Shown here piece by piece: positions 1-5,595 of a DNA stretch of 7,402 nucleotides. Source of the stretch: Pseudobdellovibrio sp. (GTDB lineage: Bacteria; Bdellovibrionota; Bdellovibrionia; Bdellovibrionales; Bdellovibrionaceae); assembly GCA_025449725.1 (NCBI GenBank), contig JANWIU010000025.1:1-7402 (forward strand). Reading direction: 5' to 3'. The notes under the pieces are model-generated. The model had not been told where the DNA came from. It did no database searches and saw only the letters and a program-made list of their open reading frames with translations. A program made the position numbers and the translations under genes. The number at the start of each line of letters is the position of its first letter. The first letter of the stretch is position 1.

Positions 1-215
1 CTGAAAACAGCAAAATTACAAAGCTCGTGATTGTTCTTAACGGCAAAGGGAACCTGGTAAAAGTCCAGGTACTTGCGGCCTCTGGTGTTCGTGACCTTGA
101 CGATGCTGCAATAGAAGCTTTTAGGCAGGCTGCCCCGTTCCCGAACCCTCCAAAAGGCATGATGGAAAGCGATGGCACCGTAAAAATTCGCTGGGATTGC
201 GTTGTCGAGTCGTAA
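1..215 (+). CDS. TonB-family protein, C-terminal domain (3' fragment)
   Basis: This is the 3' end of a gene that enters from the left; about 70 codons are visible, ending in TAA at 213-215. The frame stays open to base 1 (preceding residues ENSKITKL), so the GTG at 27 is most likely an internal valine and not a start. The residues fit the TonB C-terminal fold: a strand with a G-x-G-N-L-V-K-V turn, then the family hallmark 'ASG...LDDAAIEAFRQAAPFPNPP', then a last strand ending IRWDCVVES. In this family the domain lies in the periplasm and contacts the TonB box of outer-membrane receptors to pass on proton-motive energy from ExbB/ExbD. Some family members instead serve gliding or other envelope machines. 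The N-terminal membrane anchor and proline-rich linker would lie outside the window. No ExbB/ExbD gene or receptor is visible, so the specific role is unknown. Confidence 0.85.
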   Translation, partial: ENSKITKLVIVLNGKGNLVKVQVLAASGVRDLDDAAIEAFRQAAPFPNPPKGMMESDGTVKIRWDCVVES

Positions 216-269
216 GCGAGCCCAAGCAGAGTCTTAAGCGGCACAGAGTTAAAAGCGCCTCAAAAATCG

Positions 270-298
270 TTGAAAATTGAATGACTTAAGAATAGAGT
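270..298 (+). promoter_or_regulatory. putative sigma-70 promoter for the E1 operon
   Basis: A TTGAAA hexamer at 270-275 (five of six matches to TTGACA) is followed, after a 17-base spacer, by TAGAGT at 293-298 (four of six matches to TATAAT). This would start transcription near base 305, giving a leader of about 20 bases before the GTG start. It lies in the only sizeable gap upstream of the operon, just after the TonB-family gene ends. Such hexamers occur by chance in AT-rich DNA, so this is a candidate only. Confidence 0.4.
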
Positions 299-308
299 TT
301 CGACTCTA
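293..308 (+). repeat. perfect 6-bp dyad with TTCG loop overlapping the -10
   Basis: TAGAGT, the loop TTCG, and ACTCTA form a perfect inverted repeat three bases upstream of the ribosome binding site. No T-tract follows, so it is unlikely to be a rho-independent terminator. Its left arm coincides with the candidate -10 hexamer, so as DNA it could be an operator-like site. If transcription starts further upstream, the RNA could fold into a short hairpin beside the Shine-Dalgarno sequence. The loop is closed by a T-A pair, not the C-G pair of the exceptionally stable cUUCGg tetraloop, so it would be a modest structure. Confidence 0.45.
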
Positions 309-311
309 AAC

Positions 312-319
312 AAAAGGAG
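312..319 (+). promoter_or_regulatory. ribosome binding site fixing the GTG start of the E1 gene
   Basis: AAAAGGAG ends six bases before the GTG at 326. It is a strong Shine-Dalgarno match at good spacing and supports GTG as the start. No other initiator with a comparable site is visible nearby. Confidence 0.85.
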
Positions 320-325
320 CCCTAC

Positions 326-3157
326 GTGTCTGCAAAAACCACTGCGGCCAGTACCACAACGTCTAAAGATTCTCTCAAAGATATCTCCCGCGAAACGGTA
401 GAATCGATTGCAAGACGTGCTCACTACCTTGCGACTCAAATGATTTATCAGGCGAATCACAGAACCGACAAAGAAAAAGGCGACCCGAAAGTCGGCGGTC
501 ACCAGGGCGGCAGTGCCAGTGCTCTTCATATCATGGGCGCATTACACTTAATGGTGAAATCAGGCTTTGATCATATCGCGAATAAACCGCACGCCTCCCC
601 GACTGATCACGCTTACAATTACTTATTGGATTTATTGTTGAATGGTGACCTGTCTAAATTATCTCAAGAACAAAAAGACACGGCGATGATGAACCTTCGC
701 AAATATTCTAAAAACGGCGAACCTGTTTTTCAGTCATACCATTCCGCCTACGATCCCGATCATCATAACTTCTTCCCTTCAGGCACGGTGGGTATTCCAC
801 CTGTTCAAGCGGGTTATCTGGCATTGGCTTACCGGTTTGCAAAAGAGCACAACTACAATATTCCGGAAGCGCATTTCTGGGCTTTGTCGGGAGACTCTGA
901 ATTCCGTGAAGGCTCTATGTACGAAGCGGTTCCGGATTTTGCAGATCGCGAAATCGGAAACCTAACCTGGATCGTGGATTACAACCGCCAGTCACTTGAT
1001 GGCCACCGTATCGTAAACGAAAAACAAATGAAGAGCACCGACGCTGACCGAATTGAAAAAACAATGGCCGCTAACGGCTGGGAAGTTATTCAGGTCCGTC
1101 ATGGTGCTAAACGCCAGGCCCTCTTCAAAAAACCCGGTGGCGAAGTTTTCAAAAACTTTTTAGAAAACGAATTAACAGATTACGAACTTCAGGCCTTATT
1201 GCTTGTTCAGGATATGAAGCTCCTTAAAAAAGGAATCGTTAAAGAACATGCGAATATGAAAAAGTTCATTGATAACGTTTCTGACCAGGAACTTTACGAA
1301 GCGTTCAGAGACTTCGGCGGTCACGACATCATTCTGCTGGCTGAAGCCATGCTACAATCAAAACAATCGACCCGCCGCCCGACTATCATTATCGCTCACA
1401 CCTTAAAAGGCTGGGGCTTAAAAATGGCCGCAGCTCCGGGCAATCACTCTTCGTTAGCTCAAGAAGATGAAGTTGAAGAGCTTCGCCAAAAGCAAGGCAT
1501 CAAAGGCAGCGCGCTATTTGCATCTTTCGAAGCCGGAACCGCTGAAGGAAAGTTCTTAAAAGCTCGCGGTGAAAAATTATGGAACGAAATCAAAGCTCAA
1601 CACGCTTTAAAAGAAAAAAATGAAAAATTCTTCTCAGAAGAAATTCAAAAAATCGGCCCGATTCCTGAAAAATTGGATATCAACACAAAAATGGCCAGCT
1701 ACCCGCACACTCAATGGATGCTGGGTCAGTTAACTGCAAAGTTAACGCGAATTGCGAATGCTGATAAAGCCAAATTAACAGACACAGAAAAATTGTGGCG
1801 CACAACCGGCGAATTATTTATGACAATGGCGCCCGATGTGGGCACATCTACTAATTTGAATCCGGCAATGGATGGTAAAATCTTCGGCGCTCCTGTTGTT
1901 CATGACGTTGAAACCGACCTAGGCGTAAAAGATACAAAATTACCGGATTTAGTTCCGGGTGAAGACGTATCGGACCGCTTTTTACGATTCGAAATCGCAG
2001 AAGGCAACGTGATGTCGTGCGTGGGTTCATTCGGTAAAATGCGCGACCTGCTGGGAATTCCTGTACTACCGCTAATGACCGTTTATGACTTCTTCATTAA
2101 GCGCGCATTGGATCAGTATTTTTATAACTTATATTGGAAGAGCAGCTTCATTTGCGTCGGTACGCCGTCGGGCGTGACGCTTTCTCCTGAAGGTGCACAA
2201 CACGGCTGGAAGTCCGACTTCCAAATTCCGAACCAAATTACATGGGAGCCCTTCTTCTGTATCGAACTCGATTGGATTTTATGTGACACATTCAAACGTC
2301 ACATCATGAACGACAACGCCGGCCGCACAGGAACTCTGTTACGTCTTGTTACCCGCGGAGTTGAACAAAAAGATTTGATGAAGTACCTAACAAAACAAAG
2401 TCGTTATAAATCAGATCCAAATGCGATCTTGTGCCGTAGCGAATATCCGATGCAAAATGCAGTCAACGAAGAAGAAGTCGCAGCTATTTCTGAAACCGAC
2501 ATTCTTGCAAAAATGCGCGAAGAAGTTTTAAAGGGCGCTTATCATCTGATTGATTACCGCAATTACGCGGGCTACGAACCGGGCGACAACGTAGTCAATA
2601 TTTTTGCTATGGGCCCGATGGTAACAGAAGCCATCAAAGCTTCAGAAGATTTATTAGGCCGTGGCATTTACGCAAACGTCATTGCCGTTACTTCGCCGGA
2701 TTTGTTGTGTGGAATTCTCGCTCATGAAAATGACTATCACTATTTGCGCAATGAACTGGGCATCAATGCAGATCTATACTTAAATAAATCAAACGATGTG
2801 GCTTCAGCGGACTTATTAACAGTATCGGGCCGCCGTATACCAATCGTCAGCGTTCATGACGGTGAAGCCGGTTTGTTAGATAACTTAGGTTCTATTGTGG
2901 GTGTACGCCATGAATCATGTGCGGTACGTAAACATTCAAAATGTGCACGCCCTGTTGAAATCTATCACTTCCATTGTATCGACTGGGAAGCGGTCGTTGA
3001 ATCCTGCGGTAAAGTTTTATCTGAAACGGCTTTAGAAAAAGTGATGGTCACCCGCCAGTCACTTGAAGAAGCTACGCAGTCAGATTCACAAGCATCAGGT
3101 CAGGCCCCCCACTGGACAGAGCTTTGGCCGACTAAAAACCAATCTCATAAGCACTAG
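326..3157 (+). CDS. thiamine-diphosphate enzyme, AceE-like pyruvate dehydrogenase E1/transketolase family
   Basis: Predicted cytoplasmic ThDP enzyme of 943 residues that cleaves next to a ketone, most like homodimeric pyruvate dehydrogenase E1 (AceE, about 887 residues). By residue: GGH at 57-59 (AceE has a matching GGH); FPSGTVGIPPVQAG from 150; the ThDP/Mg motif from GDS at 189-191 to N220; FGGHD at 330-334; AHTLKGWG at 358-365; and GNHSSL at 372-377, matching the AceE active-site loop histidine. The pyrimidine domain has FEIAEGNVM near 555-563 (E559 is the likely catalytic glutamate), and TPSG...PEGAQHGW at 613-628 matches AceE 'GEGLQH'. A transketolase C-terminal-like domain follows from about 735. 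The third residue of the ThDP motif is Ser where AceE and transketolase have Gly; the metal ligands D190 and N220 are kept. About 47 residues are missing before GGH relative to AceE, the part that docks on E2. No aceF or lpd is adjacent, so the substrate (pyruvate, another 2-oxo acid, or a ketose phosphate) is unresolved. The gene is the first of the operon and uses GTG with a strong ribosome binding site. Confidence 0.85.
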   Translation: MSAKTTAASTTTSKDSLKDISRETVESIARRAHYLATQMIYQANHRTDKEKGDPKVGGHQGGSASALHIMGALHLMVKSGFDHIANKPHASPTDHAYNYLLDLLLNGDLSKLSQEQKDTAMMNLRKYSKNGEPVFQSYHSAYDPDHHNFFPSGTVGIPPVQAGYLALAYRFAKEHNYNIPEAHFWALSGDSEFREGSMYEAVPDFADREIGNLTWIVDYNRQSLDGHRIVNEKQMKSTDADRIEKTMAANGWEVIQVRHGAKRQALFKKPGGEVFKNFLENELTDYELQALLLVQDMKLLKKGIVKEHANMKKFIDNVSDQELYEAFRDFGGHDIILLAEAMLQSKQSTRRPTIIIAHTLKGWGLKMAAAPGNHSSLAQEDEVEELRQKQGIKGSALFASFEAGTAEGKFLKARGEKLWNEIKAQHALKEKNEKFFSEEIQKIGPIPEKLDINTKMASYPHTQWMLGQLTAKLTRIANADKAKLTDTEKLWRTTGELFMTMAPDVGTSTNLNPAMDGKIFGAPVVHDVETDLGVKDTKLPDLVPGEDVSDRFLRFEIAEGNVMSCVGSFGKMRDLLGIPVLPLMTVYDFFIKRALDQYFYNLYWKSSFICVGTPSGVTLSPEGAQHGWKSDFQIPNQITWEPFFCIELDWILCDTFKRHIMNDNAGRTGTLLRLVTRGVEQKDLMKYLTKQSRYKSDPNAILCRSEYPMQNAVNEEEVAAISETDILAKMREEVLKGAYHLIDYRNYAGYEPGDNVVNIFAMGPMVTEAIKASEDLLGRGIYANVIAVTSPDLLCGILAHENDYHYLRNELGINADLYLNKSNDVASADLLTVSGRRIPIVSVHDGEAGLLDNLGSIVGVRHESCAVRKHSKCARPVEIYHFHCIDWEAVVESCGKVLSETALEKVMVTRQSLEEATQSDSQASGQAPHWTELWPTKNQSHKH

Positions 3158-3162
3158 CCTTT

Positions 3163-3894
3163 ATGTTTCCGGATGAGGGCGAACTTTTTAAAGCTAAAAC
3201 AAAGAAGTCAGATACTCTGATCTTCTTTGTGCATTTTTTTAAAGGTCACAAAAAAGCCTTGCGCCGTCATATTGAACTGGCAAATGAATTGGGTTACGAC
3301 GCATACGCGTTTAATTTGAGAACTGACTTTGTTGATCACTACTATGTTCCTTACTCTGAAATTTCAGAAAAATTCGGAATGAAGCATGCACTCGCAGATC
3401 AAATCGAAGAAAACCTGGATGAGTTACCTGAATACAAAAAGAAAATCATCTTTGCATTTTCAAACGTCGCCGGCAGTGCCATCGAAGTACTGGCTCGCCG
3501 TAAAGAAGACGACGTAATGGCTTTGATCTGTGACAGCGGGCCCGGCGCAGCTTTTGTTATGTCATCTTATAAGCTGGTGCAAGAACAGCTAAAAGTTCGC
3601 TTCTTGCCCTTTAAGTTAATGGCGACGCCACTTATTATGGTGGGCTGGAGCAAAGACATGCATAAAGACATTCCTGAAGATTTAAAAAAACTTCAGGAAG
3701 GATTTCCTATTTTGAGTATTCGCGGCTGGAAAGACAAACTGATTTCAGCTTCCAGTATCGACAAGATTTTTGAACCCTGTAAAAATATTCACTGGACGAA
3801 GCTGGCACTTCCGGAAGCAGGACACCTAACAGGACTGCGGGACTTTCCTCATGAGTACCGAGACGGCGTAAAAAGTTTTCTGGAAAAACTGTAG
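3163..3894 (+). CDS. alpha/beta-hydrolase-like protein with degenerate nucleophile elbow
   Basis: A 243-residue protein with no signal peptide or membrane segment, so probably cytoplasmic. The order of elements fits an alpha/beta hydrolase. First is strand LIFFVHFFKGH (19-29), which would carry the oxyanion-hole region. Next is KKIIFAFSN (93-101) followed by a helix, placing S100 at the nucleophile position. Then comes FPILSIRGWKD (181-191), with D191 as likely acid, and PEAGHLTGL (217-225), with H221 as likely base. The usual G-x-S-x-G is replaced by A-F-S-N-V, so activity is not guaranteed. The FSN string faintly recalls DUF829/TMEM53 proteins, but I do not assign that family. The ATG lies five bases after the E1 stop and has no clear Shine-Dalgarno sequence, so translation probably depends on ribosomes finishing the E1 gene. 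Its stop overlaps the next gene's start by one base. Substrate unknown; an esterase or thioesterase role is only a guess. Confidence 0.7.
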   Translation: MFPDEGELFKAKTKKSDTLIFFVHFFKGHKKALRRHIELANELGYDAYAFNLRTDFVDHYYVPYSEISEKFGMKHALADQIEENLDELPEYKKKIIFAFSNVAGSAIEVLARRKEDDVMALICDSGPGAAFVMSSYKLVQEQLKVRFLPFKLMATPLIMVGWSKDMHKDIPEDLKKLQEGFPILSIRGWKDKLISASSIDKIFEPCKNIHWTKLALPEAGHLTGLRDFPHEYRDGVKSFLEKL

Positions 3895-5564
3895 TGCATC
3901 GAAGTAAGGTTTGGCCCTTCCTTGTACTTATTATTATAGGCAGTATCCTTTACGGCCATTATCTGAATTTTGCTCTTTTACCTTACGACGACAATTACAA
4001 CATTTACGAGAACAAGCATCTTCTCAGCGGCGACTGGCTTTACTTCTGGAAGAACTCTTATGTTAACCTCTATATTCCGGTGCCTTATACGCTTTGGACA
4101 TGGACTTATCAACTTGCAGGCGCCAGCTCCACCGCGTTTCACTCACTCAATGTTTTTTTTCATCTTATCAACGGCGTGCTTATATACTTAATACTTTCTA
4201 AGTTCAGTTTTTCAAGACCTGCAGCCCTTGTTGGGTCTTTATTTTTTCTCGTTCACCCGTTGCAGGTAGAAGCGGTGGCTTGGGCCACCTCGTTTCGCGA
4301 TACGCTTGCGTTTTTCTTTGTTTTACTCAGCGTGGGGCTTTCTATCTTCTATCCGCAAAAAAAAGTTGCGACCGTTTTCTTTTTTTTCCTCGCTTTACTT
4401 TCAAAGCCATCGGCCGTGGCAGTACCGGTACTATTAGCATTTATAATTTTCATTAGAACCGGCAGCACTGGCTTGGGCGCAAAATTAAAATCAATAATTA
4501 AAAGCAATCTCCCGTTAGTGGCCGCCTTCGCCGGAATTTTACCGGTAATCTTCATTTCCAAAAGAGATCAAGCCGCTGAAATTCAGCTGGATTCCGTTGT
4601 CACCTTTGGGCAAAGAATCATTATTGTGCTGGATGCAGTCGGTTTTTATTTGCAGAAGATTCTGCTTCCGCTTCACTTGTATTCCGACTATGGCCGATCG
4701 CCGCGTTGGATAATTGAAAACGCAGACTGGTACCTAAATGTTTCAGTAGCAATCATCTTTTTTGGTTTGCTGTTTTATTTTATTAAAACCAAACGTCCGG
4801 ACGCCACAAAAAATGACGGATTTCTTTTTTGGTTTTTCCTTGCGTTTGCGGTGACTCTTTATTTGCCGGTTTCAGGTGTGGTCAGCTTTGGATACCAAAG
4901 CCACAGCACCACTGCAGACCGTTACATGTATCCTGTGTTATTTTCTATGGCGGCACTGGTTGCCTGGGGCTACGAACAATTTGACAAACAAAATAAAAAA
5001 GCGATTCTAAAAGTAATGGCGTCATTGTATTTGATTATTCTAACAGTAACGGGATACACGCAATCACTCAACTGGAAGGACACCGCCTCGTTCTACAAGT
5101 TCAGTTACGAGGGCACCCCTCATTCCTATAAAATTGTTCAAAACGTGGCCGTGGCTTATCAAAAGGAAGGTAGCTTCGACAAATCGATGGAGTTTTTCTA
5201 TAAAGCAAACCAGCTTGATCCACAAAAGCTTCCCCCTATTGCAGGAATTGTTTCCAATCTCTATAACCAGAAACGTTTTTCAGAACTGGATGAATTTGGA
5301 AAGAAGTTTCTCTCACTTGAAAAACTAAAACAGATGTCGCCCTCAGCAGATTCATCGGTTGTCATTTATCAGGCCTATGCGATGGCTCACCTGGAACGAG
5401 GCAACCCCAAAAAAGCACTGCCGATTCTTTGTGTCGCTGACGAAGTGGTTACAAAACCAAATGTATCCTTTAAAAATTTGTTAGAAAGTACGCGCGGTCA
5501 GGTGGACGCAAAAGACCAGTACTGTCCGCCCTCATTACTTCAGGCAGACAAAGAACTGTTTTAA
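3894..5564 (+). CDS. multi-pass membrane protein, TMTC-like GT-C glycosyltransferase with C-terminal TPRs
   Basis: A 556-residue inner-membrane protein. Hydrophobic segments lie near residues 7-23, 84-102, 108-122, 136-152, 158-186, 205-222, 243-260, 280-297, 310-329, 344-360 and 370-388. After the first segment a loop carries YDD (31-33), the place and type of the acidic catalytic motif in GT-C enzymes. Family-like motifs follow: FHSLNVFFHLING (82-94), HPLQVEAVAW (121-130) with RD at 135-136, LSKPSAVAVP (169-178), ADRYMYP (341-347) and LNWKDTASF (392-400). The C-terminus is soluble, with TPR-like helix pairs at about 409-442 and 486-519, probably periplasmic. The family includes animal TMTC O-mannosyltransferases; most bacterial members are uncharacterised. 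A lipid-linked sugar donor is inferred. GTG at 3894-3896 overlaps the hydrolase stop (TAGTG), with a weak GGAA eight bases upstream, suggesting translational coupling. The gene contains three 8-base homopolymer runs between 4153 and 4387. No acceptor-protein gene is adjacent. Confidence 0.75.
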   Translation: MHRSKVWPFLVLIIIGSILYGHYLNFALLPYDDNYNIYENKHLLSGDWLYFWKNSYVNLYIPVPYTLWTWTYQLAGASSTAFHSLNVFFHLINGVLIYLILSKFSFSRPAALVGSLFFLVHPLQVEAVAWATSFRDTLAFFFVLLSVGLSIFYPQKKVATVFFFFLALLSKPSAVAVPVLLAFIIFIRTGSTGLGAKLKSIIKSNLPLVAAFAGILPVIFISKRDQAAEIQLDSVVTFGQRIIIVLDAVGFYLQKILLPLHLYSDYGRSPRWIIENADWYLNVSVAIIFFGLLFYFIKTKRPDATKNDGFLFWFFLAFAVTLYLPVSGVVSFGYQSHSTTADRYMYPVLFSMAALVAWGYEQFDKQNKKAILKVMASLYLIILTVTGYTQSLNWKDTASFYKFSYEGTPHSYKIVQNVAVAYQKEGSFDKSMEFFYKANQLDPQKLPPIAGIVSNLYNQKRFSELDEFGKKFLSLEKLKQMSPSADSSVVIYQAYAMAHLERGNPKKALPILCVADEVVTKPNVSFKNLLESTRGQVDAKDQYCPPSLLQADKELF

Positions 5565-5595
5565 CAACTTAAGAACAGCATTGGATCCGCAGACT

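Noticed and set aside
27..215. A separate 62-residue small protein starting at GTG 27
   Set aside because: The frame is open to the left edge and the residues are the end of a TonB C-terminal domain, so this is a gene fragment, not a small gene.
216..325. Terminator for the TonB-family gene or a riboswitch in the intergenic gap
   Set aside because: The only clear inverted repeat is the short TTCG dyad without a T-tract, and the gap is too short and unstructured for a known riboswitch class.
260..529. 89-residue open frame on the minus strand over the operon start
   Set aside because: It covers the promoter, ribosome binding site and the first part of the well-supported E1 gene, and shows no recognisable motif.
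3970..4191. 73-residue plus-strand frame within the membrane-protein gene
   Set aside because: It is a different frame of the glycosyltransferase-like gene, Thr/Phe-rich with no family signal; the main frame carries clear motifs.
4349..4561. 70-residue minus-strand frame within the membrane-protein gene
   Set aside because: Antisense shadow of a coding region, with a lysine run that simply mirrors the T-tracts.
5134..5328. 64-residue plus-strand frame over the TPR region
   Set aside because: Alternative frame of the TPR-coding part, with no start signal or family similarity.
326..5564. Defence, toxin-antitoxin or mobile element cargo
   Set aside because: No nuclease, transposase, integrase, repeat array or antitoxin-like small gene is visible; the genes read as metabolic and envelope functions.
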